64,000 bases of DNA from an uncultured Collinsella sp. (GCA_900544115.1 UQTW01000007.1:1-64000), one strand, 5' to 3'. Numbered from the stretch's first letter, positions 26,393 through 35,861 are shown. The notes: generated from the sequence alone by a model not told the origin. A program made the numbers and translations.

Positions 26393-26450
26393 TGGTAAAA
26401 CGATTTTCTAGGACAACCGTTCGCCGATGGTAAACGGATGTTGTTTATAC
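26393..26450. promoter_or_regulatory. Operator-like repeats upstream of the GH13-GH77 gene (sites 3 and 4)
   Basis: TGGTAAAACG-ATTTTCTA at 26393-26410 contains the GGTAAAAC octamer found in the glgB/HAD intergenic region. TGGTAAAC-N7-GTTTATAC at 26428-26450 is a second, imperfect copy. A TATACT at 26468-26473 could be the -10 of the downstream gene, although its -35 is poor. Confidence 0.5.
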
Positions 26451-26533
26451 AGCCTGTGTACAACAGATATACTTACAACTTGTGCGTAAAGCCATGGCCC
26501 GCAGGCCGTGATTCTATTGAACTGGACCGTATT

Positions 26534-29500
26534 ATGAGATTGATACACAACAGCCGTCTTCCGCAGTTTCGCACTCCGTTTGGCGCTGTGACCACTGGAA
26601 CTTCCGTTGCACTCTTGGTGATTTTGGAGGATGCCGACCCCAACCAGGCAACGCTTACGCTGCGCACCTGGGTCGATGAAATCGGTGAGTCTCTGTATCC
26701 CATGACGCACGAGGGCGACGGCATATTTACTGCAGAGCTTGAGTGCACCGAGCCCTGTCTTATCTGGTACAGCTTTATCTGCAATATCGAGGGCCAGCCC
26801 GAGGTTCGCCTAGGCGCGCCGCAAGGTCGCACCGGCGGCGAGGGCGTAACCTACGACTACGCCGAAGTGCCGTCGTTCCAGGTCACCGTCTACAAGCACC
26901 GCGAGAACCGTCCCACCTGGTACGAGCGCGGTATGGTCTACCAGATCTTCCCCGATCGCTATGCTCGCGACGAAAACTGGCGCGAGCGCACGCTGGCCGA
27001 AGTCGAAAAGCCACGCAACGGAATCCAGCGCCGCATGGTCGAGGACTGGAACGAGCCGCCCGTGTACGAGCGTGCCGAGGACGGATCCATCAAGACCTGG
27101 GACTTTTACGGCGGCTCGCTCAAGGGTATCCAAAATGACCTGCCCCGCATCGCCGAGCTGGGCTTTACGGCCATCTACCTCAACCCCATCTTTGAGGCCG
27201 CGAGCAACCACCGCTACGACACGGCCGACTACACCAAGATCGACCCAATCCTGGGCACCGAGCAGGATTTTACCGAGCTGTGCCAGGCAGCCGAGAAGCT
27301 GGGCATCTCCATCATCCTGGACGGCGTCTTTAACCATACGGGTGACGACTCCATCTATTTCAACCGCTACGGCAACTACCCCGGCGTGGGCGCGTGGCAG
27401 AGCGAGGACTCGCCGTGGCGCGATGCGTTTTATTTCCACGAGGACGGCTCGTACGACTGCTGGTGGGGCGTGGGCAACATGCCCGCCATCAATGAGAGCT
27501 CCGAGCTGGTACGCGAGCGGCTTCTGGGCAAGGACGGCGTGATCCGTAAATGGCTACGTGCCGGCGCTCATGGCTGGCGCCTGGACGTCGCTGACGAGCT
27601 TTCCGACGACTTCCTGGCCGAGATCAAGACCGCCGTGCTCGAGGAAAAACCCGACGCACTGCTGCTCGGCGAAGTCTGGGAAGACGCCTCCAACAAGATC
27701 AGCTACGGCCATCTGCGTCGCTACCTACAGGGCTCCGAGTTGGACTCTGCTATGGATTACCCCTTCCGCGACATGGTCATCGGCTTTTTGATGGGCTACA
27801 AGAACGCCTACCAGGCAGCCGAGGAAATCGAAACCCTGCGCGAGAACTATCCCCGTGAGGCCCTGTCCTGCGCACTTAATCTGCTTTCGAGCCACGACCG
27901 TCCGCGCATTATCTCGGTGCTCGGCGGCGGCCCCGACGAGTCGCAGCTGCCCGAGTGCGAGCGCAGCAAATGGCGCCTGGACGAGAACTCGATGGGCCTG
28001 GCCAAGAGCCGTTTTTGGCTCGCCACGCTCATGCAGATGACCTTCCCCGGCGTGCCTTCGATCTACTACGGCGACGAATACGGCCTGGAGGGTCTAACCG
28101 ATCCGGGCAACCGCCGCACCCTGCCGACCAAGGACCAACTGCACGACTTCGACACGCTGGCTATTGTCAAAAACGCCTCCGCCGTACGCCGCGCACTGCC
28201 GTTTATGATCGACGGCGAGATCAAGGCCTTCGCGCTCAACGACGAGGTGCTGGCATACAACCGCACGGGCAGGGATGGCGAGTCCGCGACGGTTATCATT
28301 AACCGTAGTCTGCGCAATTCGCACCGCGTGACGATTCCGGCGCTCGACGAATGCGCGAGTGACGTGATCAGCGGTCACGAGTGCGAGATCCACAACGGCA
28401 CCGTCACGCTCGATCTGTATCCGCTGGGTTCATCGATCATCTATCACCACGCCGAGCAGCGTCTGCAAGAGCCGCTCGATCATGGTGCGGGCGTTGTGTG
28501 CCATATCACCTCGGTACCGACCGATGACGGCAAGCCCGGTACGATCGGCGCACCCACGCGTCGCTTTATCGACCATCTGGCCGCTATGGGCATGCGCTAC
28601 TGGCAGGTCCTGCCTGTCAACCCGACGGACTTCTTCCGCTCCCCTTACGCCGGTCCTTCGGCCTTTGCAGGTAATATCGACCTGCTGCCCGAAAGCCACG
28701 AGGAGCTGGCGGCCGACTTTGAAACTTGGAAGGCCCGTGGCGGCGAGGATGCCGATCCGCTGTACACCGCGTTTAAACATCGCAATGCCGATTGGCTCGA
28801 GAAGTACTGCGTCTACATGGCCGTCAAGAAATACTTTGAGGGCGAGTCGCGCCACGATTGGCCGGCAGATGTTGCGCGCTACAACGAGCACCTGATTGAC
28901 GACAAGCGCTTCCACGACGAGGCCGAGCTTCAGGCGTACATGCAGTACCGCTTTGACCTAGCCTGGTGCGAGCTCATGAACTACGCGCACAAGAAGGGCA
29001 TCGAGGTCATCGGCGATATTCCTATGTACGTGTCCGACGATTCGGCAGATGCGTGGAGCGAACCCGAGAACTTCTGGCTATCCGATACCGGCAAGGCAAT
29101 CGAGATCTCCGGTGCGCCGCCCGACAACTTTGCGCCCGAGGGTCAGGTGTGGGGCAACCCGACGTTCCGCTGGGACCACATGAAGCAGAACGGCTATAGC
29201 TGGTGGATGGATCGCCTACGTCGTGCGTTCTCACTTTACGACCGCGTGCGTCTGGATCACTTCTTGGGCTTCCACAGCTACTTCAGTATCCCCGCTGGCA
29301 AGGCTTGCGCCGAAGGTCGCTGGCTGGCGGGACCGGGCAAGGACCTGTTTCAGACCGCCTATGACGAGCTGGGTCCGCTCAACTTTATTGCCGAGGACCT
29401 GGGCTATTTGACGCCCGGCGTTCGCGCCATGGCCTCGACCTGCGGCTTCCCCGGCATGGACGTGCTGGAGTTTGGCGACTACGACGTCCGTTGCGGCGTG

Positions 29501-29830
29501 CACCCTACGCCAGGAAAGATCCTGTATACCTCGACGCACGACACGTCGACGCTCGCGGGTTGGTGTACGCGTTCCTTTGCGGGCGGCGACGAACCGAGCG
29601 GTGTTGAGGTGGCGGCCAAGCTGATGAGCGATGCGCTGGCAAGCGACGCTCCCCTGGTGATGATGCCGCTGCAGGATGTCCTGGGGCTGGGCGACGACGC
29701 GCGCATGAACGTACCGGGCGTGGCCACGGGCAACTGGACCTGGCAGGCTGACGAAACCGATGTTGCGGCCGCCGAGGGCAAAACTTCGCAGCTCCTGCGC
29801 AACACCCATAGATTCTGGGGCGAAGCGTGA
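26534..29830 (+). CDS. Bifunctional GH13 alpha-glucan hydrolase / GH77 4-alpha-glucanotransferase (amylase-MalQ fusion)
   Basis: About 1098 residues from ATG 26534; earlier starts only add unconserved sequence. An N-terminal beta-sandwich is followed by a GH13 neopullulanase-like barrel with GWRLDVADEL (Asp near 350), LLGEVWED (Glu near 378) and LSSHDRPR (Asp near 453). From about residue 640 a full GH77 amylomaltase follows, with SPYAGPSAFAGN, VRLDHFLGF (Asp near 905), FIAEDLGYL (Glu near 953) and STHDTSTLAGW (Asp near 1000). Both triads are intact. The pair would hydrolyse and disproportionate malto-oligosaccharides released from glycogen or dietary starch. No signal peptide is seen, so it acts in the cytoplasm, downstream of GlgP. 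Confidence 0.93.
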   Translation: MRLIHNSRLPQFRTPFGAVTTGTSVALLVILEDADPNQATLTLRTWVDEIGESLYPMTHEGDGIFTAELECTEPCLIWYSFICNIEGQPEVRLGAPQGRTGGEGVTYDYAEVPSFQVTVYKHRENRPTWYERGMVYQIFPDRYARDENWRERTLAEVEKPRNGIQRRMVEDWNEPPVYERAEDGSIKTWDFYGGSLKGIQNDLPRIAELGFTAIYLNPIFEAASNHRYDTADYTKIDPILGTEQDFTELCQAAEKLGISIILDGVFNHTGDDSIYFNRYGNYPGVGAWQSEDSPWRDAFYFHEDGSYDCWWGVGNMPAINESSELVRERLLGKDGVIRKWLRAGAHGWRLDVADELSDDFLAEIKTAVLEEKPDALLLGEVWEDASNKISYGHLRRYLQGSELDSAMDYPFRDMVIGFLMGYKNAYQAAEEIETLRENYPREALSCALNLLSSHDRPRIISVLGGGPDESQLPECERSKWRLDENSMGLAKSRFWLATLMQMTFPGVPSIYYGDEYGLEGLTDPGNRRTLPTKDQLHDFDTLAIVKNASAVRRALPFMIDGEIKAFALNDEVLAYNRTGRDGESATVIINRSLRNSHRVTIPALDECASDVISGHECEIHNGTVTLDLYPLGSSIIYHHAEQRLQEPLDHGAGVVCHITSVPTDDGKPGTIGAPTRRFIDHLAAMGMRYWQVLPVNPTDFFRSPYAGPSAFAGNIDLLPESHEELAADFETWKARGGEDADPLYTAFKHRNADWLEKYCVYMAVKKYFEGESRHDWPADVARYNEHLIDDKRFHDEAELQAYMQYRFDLAWCELMNYAHKKGIEVIGDIPMYVSDDSADAWSEPENFWLSDTGKAIEISGAPPDNFAPEGQVWGNPTFRWDHMKQNGYSWWMDRLRRAFSLYDRVRLDHFLGFHSYFSIPAGKACAEGRWLAGPGKDLFQTAYDELGPLNFIAEDLGYLTPGVRAMASTCGFPGMDVLEFGDYDVRCGVHPTPGKILYTSTHDTSTLAGWCTRSFAGGDEPSGVEVAAKLMSDALASDAPLVMMPLQDVLGLGDDARMNVPGVATGNWTWQADETDVAAAEGKTSQLLRNTHRFWGEA

Positions 29831-29874
29831 TAAAACCCCCGATATAGGGTACAGTTACAGCTGTTTGAATTTTT

Positions 29875-29896
29875 GCGGGCAGAGCGATCTGCCCGC
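29875..29896 (+). terminator. Terminator-like hairpin after the GH13-GH77 gene
   Basis: GCGGGCAG pairs with CTGCCCGC in an 8-9-bp stem with a short loop. The following TTTG is a weak T-tract. It also lies just upstream of the fmdB-like ribosome site. Confidence 0.55.
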
Positions 29897-29918
29897 TTTG
29901 TGCTGAAAAGGAAGTATT

Positions 29919-30155
29919 ATGGCGCGCTACGATTACAAGTGCTCGAGCTGCGGCAACGTGTTCGAGGTTGAGCATCCCATGTCCGAGACCCCCGAGGTCC
30001 TATGCCCGAGCTGCGGTGCCCCGGCGGTCAAGACGTTCTCGGCCAGCGGTATTAAATTTGAGGGCAGCGGTTTCTACAACACCGACCAGCGAAGCGGTGG
30101 CTCCAGCACCAGCGCCACAAACGGCTGCTGCGCCAACTGCCCGCACAGCCACTAG
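29919..30155 (+). CDS. FmdB-family zinc ribbon protein
   Basis: 78 residues starting MARYDYKCSSCGNVFEVEHP, with a second CxxC as LCPSCGAP near residue 30. The two CxxC pairs form the rubredoxin-like zinc ribbon of the FmdB/CxxC_CXXC_SSSS family. A Gly/Ser-rich tail ends in a third Cys-rich patch (CCANCPHSH), which is common in this family. GAAAAGGAAG precedes the ATG. The family is proposed to be regulatory, but no molecular role is established. It stands alone between two hairpins and may have its own transcript. Confidence 0.85.
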   Translation: MARYDYKCSSCGNVFEVEHPMSETPEVLCPSCGAPAVKTFSASGIKFEGSGFYNTDQRSGGSSTSATNGCCANCPHSH

Positions 30156-30160
30156 AAACC

Positions 30161-30197
30161 AATCAGCCCCGCGCCAACACCAATCGCGGGGCTGATT
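30161..30197 (+). terminator. Strong terminator after the zinc ribbon gene
   Basis: AATCAGCCCCGCG (30161-30173) pairs perfectly with 30185-30197, with an 11-base loop, followed by CTTTAGC. It may work in both directions. Confidence 0.8.
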
Positions 30198-30221
30198 CTT
30201 TAGCTGCCCAGGTTTCCTTAT

Positions 30222-30290
30222 GAGTTGCGGTGAAATAAGGACTGTTTGGCGGGCAGAAGCCGCTATTCAATCCCTATTTCACCGCAACTT
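30222..30290. repeat. 69-bp inverted-repeat element, copy A
   Basis: The arms read AGTTGCGGTGAAATA-AGGA on one side and the complement of AAGTTGCGGTGAAATAGGGA on the other. A copy with the same arms and exactly the same 69-bp length, but a different centre, lies at 46470-46538. It has no coding capacity. It ends six bases before the rsmB stop. Confidence 0.8.
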
Positions 30291-30295
30291 AGTCG

Positions 30296-31696
30296 TTACT
30301 TGTGGACCAGGCGGGCGCAGAAGTGGCCGTCGTAGGAGTCAGCGTTTACCGGCACGCTTTGGAAGAGGCCACGGTCGTTTTGACGGACGGCTACCAGCTT
30401 CTTGGCCTGCTCGAAATCGGGCAGTTGCAGGATCTGCGCCTCGGAGAGCGGCTCCAGGCTAAAACCGGTACCCTCGGGAGAGTTTAGGAAAGCATCCACG
30501 ACCTGCGTGTTCTCTTCGTCAAAGACCGAGCACGTCGCATAGATGAGCTCGCCGCCAGTAGCCACGCGCGCGGCAGCCTCTTTGAGCATCGTCAGCTGCA
30601 GTTTGGGCAGCTCAACCGTCACATCCTTTTCGGTCAGACGCCACGGAATCTCGGGATGACGGCGCATAGTGCCGGTGCCAGAGCACGGCACGTCGATAAA
30701 GACCGTGTCGAACTTAACCGGCTCGCCAAGCATGGCATCAAATGATGTGAGCACCTCATCAAGCTCGCAAGCATCACCCGAAACCGTACGAACGCCCTGA
30801 ATGCCGGCCTTATGCAGGCGAGCGAGATTCAGATCACACTTGCGATCATGCAGATCGAGCGCCGTATGCTGACGCTCATAGCCCGCACGCTTGGCCTGGC
30901 ACATCATCACATAGGTCTTGGTGCCACGACCAGCACCAATCTCAAGGCAGCTACCAGGGCGCGTGGCAGCTGTGGCGATAAGTTGCGCGTTGAGATCAGA
31001 TGCCACCGCGGCAGCACGCTCAAACACACCCGAAGCAACGGTAACCTGGGCATCAACCGGGGCATGGCAGCCCGGGAACACGGGTGCCACAAACTGCGAA
31101 ATATACGGATCGAGCTTAGTCGCAAAGGCGTTCTCATGCAGGGCCAGCGGCGCGGGGGCCAGATTGCCGGCAAAGTTAAGCGCACCCTCGGGCGTGTCAA
31201 ACGACGCCATAATGCGAGCGCACAGCCAGCGAGGAAGACCCATAAGGCGCGACAGACGAACCAAGCGTCGCTCGGACTCATCCATGTCGGATGCCGTGGC
31301 AAAGTCCTCAACATTGTCCGCAACCTTATGCAGTACAGCATTGGCCAAGCCGGCGGCGGACTTAGCACCGCAACGAACCAGTTCAACACCCTGACTTACG
31401 GCAACACGGCCCGGCGTATGCAGGTAGAGCATCTCGAAGGCCGAGATACGAAGCGCCATGCGAACGCGCGGCGCAACCTTTTTGGGCTTATCGAGAAACT
31501 GATCGAGCAGCTCGTCCAAAACACCCTGCGTGGCGGCAACACCGAGCGCCAAGCGAGCGGCAAACGCAGAATCGCGCTGGTCAATGGCCTTGGCGGAAGC
31601 ACGGGAAGACAACACGTCGCGCGCATACATGCCACGGCGATCGGCCTCCATCAGCACATCGAGCGCAAGCTTGCGCGCGGGAGACAGCTTGCTCAT
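30296..31696 (-). CDS. rsmB: 16S rRNA (cytosine967-C5)-methyltransferase
   Basis: 466 residues from the ATG at 31696, which overlaps the fmt stop in an ATGA. The upstream in-frame start lies inside fmt. An N-terminal NusB-like RNA-binding domain (KLALDVLMEADRRGMYARDV) is followed by the SAM-dependent methyltransferase with LEIGAGRGTKT, FIDVPCSGTGTMRRHPE (first catalytic Cys) and IYATCSVFDEENTQVV (second Cys). It methylates C967 of 16S rRNA. The def-fmt-rsmB order is a common translation-related grouping. Confidence 0.93.
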   Translation of the reverse strand: MSKLSPARKLALDVLMEADRRGMYARDVLSSRASAKAIDQRDSAFAARLALGVAATQGVLDELLDQFLDKPKKVAPRVRMALRISAFEMLYLHTPGRVAVSQGVELVRCGAKSAAGLANAVLHKVADNVEDFATASDMDESERRLVRLSRLMGLPRWLCARIMASFDTPEGALNFAGNLAPAPLALHENAFATKLDPYISQFVAPVFPGCHAPVDAQVTVASGVFERAAAVASDLNAQLIATAATRPGSCLEIGAGRGTKTYVMMCQAKRAGYERQHTALDLHDRKCDLNLARLHKAGIQGVRTVSGDACELDEVLTSFDAMLGEPVKFDTVFIDVPCSGTGTMRRHPEIPWRLTEKDVTVELPKLQLTMLKEAAARVATGGELIYATCSVFDEENTQVVDAFLNSPEGTGFSLEPLSEAQILQLPDFEQAKKLVAVRQNDRGLFQSVPVNADSYDGHFCARLVHK

Positions 31697-32613
31697 GACA
31701 AAACACCCCACGAAAGATCGGCACCCTGCAGGCCAGCAGCCCAAGCAGAAGCGACCATAGCACGCTTGCCATCAGGCTTAACCTCGAGCAACTCAACCGA
31801 GCCATCGGAAAGGCCAAGGTAAACACGCTTAGCCTGAACGAGAACCTGACCCTCGCCAAGCGACACATCAGCCGCCGCAGCATCGAGCACACGCACGGTC
31901 TTGCCGGCAATCACGCAACGAGCAGGCGCGGTATCGGATGAGGCCAGCACATGACGCACGCAATCAAGCGCCGACATTTGCGGATCCAAGCGCATCTCCT
32001 GCTTAGAAATCTTGGCAGCATGGGTAACGAGCGCCTCGTCCTGTTCGATCCACACGGCGATGCCATCGGCAAGAGAAGGAAGCATATCGGCAAGCAGTTT
32101 GCCGCCGAGCTCAGCGAGCTCCATAGTCAGCGCCTCGGCATGCTTACCGGCAACCGAGGTCGAGGCCTGCGCACAATAGGCGCCGGTATCCACGCCATGC
32201 CCAATGCGCATAATAGAAACGCCGGCGACCTCGTCACCAGCAAGAATGGCACGCTGAATAGGAGCAGCCCCACGCCAACGAGGCAGCAGCGAAGCATGAA
32301 CATTCACAATACCAAGCGGCGCCATATGCAGCACCTCATCGGGCAAAATGCAGCCATAAGCAGCTACACAGAAAATGTCAGCCCGGGCAGCCTGAAGTGC
32401 CTCAACAACCTCAGGCGTCATACGATTTGCCTCAACAACCGGCAACCCCAGCTCAAGCGCCTTAGCCTTAACAGGAGACGGCTCAAGCTTCTTACCACGC
32501 CCACGAACAGCATCGGGACGAGTAACAACAAGCGCAATCTCATTCCCAGCCTCCACAAGCGAAGTCAGCGAAGGCACAGCAAAATCAGGCGTACCCATAA
32601 ACACAATACGCAT
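31693..32613 (-). CDS. fmt: Methionyl-tRNA formyltransferase
   Basis: 306 residues. MRIVFMGTPDFAVPSL begins the formyl-THF-binding domain, and HASLLPRWRGAAPIQRAI near residue 110 is the catalytic Asn/His/Asp signature region of the family. It formylates the initiator Met-tRNA. rsmB starts inside its stop codon. The peptide deformylase that removes the formyl group is encoded just upstream, but a hairpin terminator lies in the 207-bp gap, so fmt-rsmB may have a separate promoter. Confidence 0.96.
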   Translation of the reverse strand: MRIVFMGTPDFAVPSLTSLVEAGNEIALVVTRPDAVRGRGKKLEPSPVKAKALELGLPVVEANRMTPEVVEALQAARADIFCVAAYGCILPDEVLHMAPLGIVNVHASLLPRWRGAAPIQRAILAGDEVAGVSIMRIGHGVDTGAYCAQASTSVAGKHAEALTMELAELGGKLLADMLPSLADGIAVWIEQDEALVTHAAKISKQEMRLDPQMSALDCVRHVLASSDTAPARCVIAGKTVRVLDAAAADVSLGEGQVLVQAKRVYLGLSDGSVELLEVKPDGKRAMVASAWAAGLQGADLSWGVLS

Positions 32614-32728
32614 AAAGAACGTCTCCTCTCAACCAAAGCCGAGACGGCTACAAAGAACAGCGGAAAGCCAAGTCACCAGCCCATCCGCAATAACATTTCA
32701 ACAAGAACAAATATACCCAAAACCAAAG

Positions 32729-32755
32729 AAAGAGCCGCAATAAAAGCAGCTCTTT
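32729..32755 (-). terminator. Terminator after def
   Basis: On the minus strand AAAGAGCTGC pairs with GCGGCTCTTT (10 bp with one G.U) around TTTTATT. Downstream bases CTTTGGTTTTGGG are T-rich. The rest of the 32614-32820 gap shows no gene. Confidence 0.6.
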
Positions 32756-32820
32756 CAGCAAAGCACCTATCAGCGAAGACGCCCATCCCTGGCCCGACGG
32801 CACCCCGGGGACGGTGGGAC

Positions 32821-33357
32821 CTACTCCGTCTCGCCCGGTCGAGCGCCGCGGGCCAGGGCGTCCTGGTACTCCTTGACGGCCTTGAGCCTCTGCATGGGCT
32901 TAAGGCGCTCGAACATGGTGTTGCCGTGCAGGTGGTCGATCTCGTGCTGCAGGCACACGCAGAACAGATCGCCCGAGGCCTCATAACGAATCAGGTTGGC
33001 GTCCAGATCATACGCCTCGACGACGACATGGTCGGGACGCTCAATCTCGCAGCTAATCCCGGGGATAGACAGGCAGCCCTCGCTAAACGGCACCAAATGG
33101 TCACTCTGCTCAACAATGACAGGGTTGATGAGCACGTACGGGTCGTAGTCGTTCTTGTCGCTGTAGTCGCAGTCGATGGTGACGAGCTGAATAAGCTCGC
33201 CGATCTGCGGAGCAGCCAGGCCGCAGCCGCCGTTCTCGAACATCATCTTCTTCATCTTCTCGGCAAGCGCCTCGATCGCCGGGGTGATCTCCTCGATGAC
33301 GGCGCACTCCTGGCGCAAACGAGGGTCGGGCGACAGTACGATTCCGTTGGCTTCCAT
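32821..33357 (-). CDS. def: Peptide deformylase
   Basis: 178 residues. The ATG at 33357 is used because GAAAGG is six bases upstream; the ATG at 33363 directly abuts that site. The three deformylase motifs are present: GCGLAAPQIG, EGCLSIPG (metal Cys) and LQHEIDHL (HExxH metal and catalytic residues). It removes the formyl group from new proteins at the ribosome exit. It follows priA after 18 bases on the same strand. The short C-terminal tail beyond the HExxH helix is ordinary for a type I enzyme. Confidence 0.96.
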   Translation of the reverse strand: MEANGIVLSPDPRLRQECAVIEEITPAIEALAEKMKKMMFENGGCGLAAPQIGELIQLVTIDCDYSDKNDYDPYVLINPVIVEQSDHLVPFSEGCLSIPGISCEIERPDHVVVEAYDLDANLIRYEASGDLFCVCLQHEIDHLHGNTMFERLKPMQRLKAVKEYQDALARGARPGETE

Positions 33358-33375
33358 GGCCATCCTTTCAGGTTG

Positions 33376-35829
33376 TTACATCAAATCATAGGCGTCGACG
33401 TCAACGCTCACGCTCACGCCGCGCACGGAGCCCACCTCTTTGAGGCAGGCGTCGATATCATCAGAGACATGGTACCCCACGGGCGACTTCACAAGCAGAT
33501 GGAAGCGGTAACGGTCCTTGGCTCTCTCGATTACACACGAAGCCGGGCCCAGCACCTGCGGCACGGCACTCCCTGCCCGCAAAAAATCGGGCGCGGCGGC
33601 ATGCCAGCGACGCTTGAGGAGCTTGGCGATGCGGCCGATGTAGTCTTGCGCGTCGTCTCGGTTCGCCGACCACACCAAAATGTTGACCAGACGCACGAAC
33701 GGTGGATACAGGGCGTCGCGGCGCTGGTCCAGGTCGTAGTCGGTAAAGATCGAACGGTCGTGCTTAGCGACGGCGCGAATGACCGGATCCTCGGGCAGGT
33801 AGGTCTGGATGATCACCTCACCGGGACGATCGCCGCGACCGGCACGGCCGGCGACCTGCTCCAGTAAATCGTAGGCGCGCTCCCCTGCGCGGAAATCGGG
33901 CAGCTTGAGGGCGAAGTCGGCATTGACCACGCCCACGAGCGTGACCTCGGGAAAATCGAGACCTTTAGCGATCATCTGGGTACCCAGCAACACGGCGCAA
34001 TCCGCCGCATCGAACTGCTCGAGCAGCTTTTTGTGCGCATCCTTGCCACACGTGGAATCGGCATCCATGCGAATGATGGCAACGTCCTCGGGAAGCAACT
34101 GGTGCAGAGCGTCCTCGATCTGCTGCGTGCCCAGGCCCATTTTTGCCAGGTAGCGACTGCCACATTTGGGGCAACGGCTCGTGGGCGCGGGATACGGCCG
34201 CACGCGCCAAGACGAACCGCATGTGTGACACTGCAGCGTGTGTGTGCGCTCGTGATACGTAAGCGCTGTGGAGCAGTGGTTGCAGGTGGGGACGCAGCCG
34301 CACTCGCGGCACATCAGGAATGGCGCAAAGCCACGGCGGTTATGCAGCAACACGGCCTTCTCGCGGCGCCCGACCACACGCTCCAATCCCTCCATCAAGG
34401 GTTTTGAGAACATGGAGCGGCTGCCGTGCGAGAACTCGCGACGCAGGTCAGCAATGCGGACCGTAGGCAGCACGGCGTGTCCGGGGCGCTCGGGCATCTC
34501 GACACGCGTCCAGGTGGCACCGTTATACATGCCGCGGCGGCAGCGGTCGAGGGCCTCGGCAGAAGGCGTGGCCGACCCCAGCACGAGCGGGCAGCGATAG
34601 CGGCGCGCCATCTCGGCTGCCACCTCGCGCGCATGGTAGCGCGGACTGGACCCCTGCTTGTAGCTGGTCTCGTGCTCCTCGTCAATGATGATGAGGCCCA
34701 GGTCGTCAAGCGGGCAAAAGAGCGCCGAACGTGCGCCGACGACCACGCGGGCCGCACCGCTGGCAACCATATCCCACTGGTCCAGGCGCTCGCCGGCCGA
34801 AAGCCGCGAATGGAACACGGCGACCGTCTCGCCAAAGCGCGAACGGAAGCGGCCGACGGTCTGGGCCGTCAGCGAAATCTCGGGCACCAGCACGCAGGCC
34901 GAGCGACCGGCTGCAAGCACACGCTCAATGGCGGAGAGGTAAACCTCGGTTTTGCCGGAGCCGGTGACGCCGTCGACCAACACCACGTCGCCATGAGCGT
35001 CCAGACGGGCGCGCTCAATCTGCGCGAGCGCCTGTTGCTGGCCGTTGGTAAGGGAGACCGGCGCCTTGCCGCTTGCCGAGGACAGCGTGGTCTGCTCGCT
35101 GCAGCCACGCCACGCACGGCGTTCCTCCACCACCACGACGCCGCGCTTTTTGAGCGCCTTGATGGTCGCCGACATGCTGTTATAGAGAAGGTTGAGGTCG
35201 CGCGTCGTGACCGGGCCGCACCGGAGCGCCTCGATGAGTTGGCGCTGGCGGACCGCGGTCTTGGGCGGCGTATAGTCAAAGCCTTCGGGCGTAAGCATCA
35301 CCCAACGGTTTTGGATAGGCTTGACGGCGGGGCGCTCAACCGACCATGCGCCGTCATCGCCCTTAACGACGCGCGGACTGCCGCCCGGGGGCAGGAACAG
35401 GCGCAGGCACTCGGAAAGCGTCGCGACATACTCGCGGCTCATCCAACGTGCGATGCGGGCAGCCTCGGCGGTAAAGAGGGGTTTGCTGAGGATGGCTTCG
35501 ATGGCTTTAATGCGCGCGGGGTCGAGGGCATTGTAGCCCTGTAGGTCGCTCAGCTCAGGCGCAATGTCGACGATATAGCCCGCGGCCGCACGGTTACCAA
35601 AGTGGACCAGGACCGTGGATCCGATCTGCGCCTCGTTGGCAAGGGACTCAGGGATGCCGTAAGCAAACGGATCCGACAGCGCACGGGTGGGGATGTCGAG
35701 GACCACGCTCGCGTAGGCGGCAGGGGGCTCGGGCGCAGGCTTAGACTGAGCCGAGGCAGCGGCAGGCTTGGGCTTCACCGGAGCTTCCTCCGGTTCCGGC
35801 GAACCAAACAGCGACAGTTGTTGAGCCAT
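33376..35829 (-). CDS. priA: Primosomal protein N' (replication restart helicase)
   Basis: 817 residues. VDGVTGSGKTEVYLSAIE is the Walker A region and IIIDEEHETSYKQ the DEAH box. The zinc-binding insert has eight cysteines arranged as CRECG, CNHC, CHTCG and CPKCG, typical of PriA. QMIAKGLDFPEVTLVGV and VAGRAGRGDRPG are late helicase motifs. It reloads the replicative helicase at stalled forks. The N-terminal 40 residues (Pro/Ala/Lys-rich) precede the 3'-end-binding domain. def follows in the same transcript. Confidence 0.96.
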   Translation of the reverse strand: MAQQLSLFGSPEPEEAPVKPKPAAASAQSKPAPEPPAAYASVVLDIPTRALSDPFAYGIPESLANEAQIGSTVLVHFGNRAAAGYIVDIAPELSDLQGYNALDPARIKAIEAILSKPLFTAEAARIARWMSREYVATLSECLRLFLPPGGSPRVVKGDDGAWSVERPAVKPIQNRWVMLTPEGFDYTPPKTAVRQRQLIEALRCGPVTTRDLNLLYNSMSATIKALKKRGVVVVEERRAWRGCSEQTTLSSASGKAPVSLTNGQQQALAQIERARLDAHGDVVLVDGVTGSGKTEVYLSAIERVLAAGRSACVLVPEISLTAQTVGRFRSRFGETVAVFHSRLSAGERLDQWDMVASGAARVVVGARSALFCPLDDLGLIIIDEEHETSYKQGSSPRYHAREVAAEMARRYRCPLVLGSATPSAEALDRCRRGMYNGATWTRVEMPERPGHAVLPTVRIADLRREFSHGSRSMFSKPLMEGLERVVGRREKAVLLHNRRGFAPFLMCRECGCVPTCNHCSTALTYHERTHTLQCHTCGSSWRVRPYPAPTSRCPKCGSRYLAKMGLGTQQIEDALHQLLPEDVAIIRMDADSTCGKDAHKKLLEQFDAADCAVLLGTQMIAKGLDFPEVTLVGVVNADFALKLPDFRAGERAYDLLEQVAGRAGRGDRPGEVIIQTYLPEDPVIRAVAKHDRSIFTDYDLDQRRDALYPPFVRLVNILVWSANRDDAQDYIGRIAKLLKRRWHAAAPDFLRAGSAVPQVLGPASCVIERAKDRYRFHLLVKSPVGYHVSDDIDACLKEVGSVRGVSVSVDVDAYDLM

Positions 35830-35861
35830 ACACCACCTCTAACGAACGGACCTGAAAGGGG

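Noticed and set aside
19029..29864. Shared 11-mer GTTACAGCTGT after the glgB and GH13-GH77 stop codons (19029-19039 and 29854-29864) as a regulatory site
   Set aside because: Only two copies were seen, both downstream of genes and not in equivalent promoter positions. A chance match around a PvuII-like palindrome cannot be excluded.
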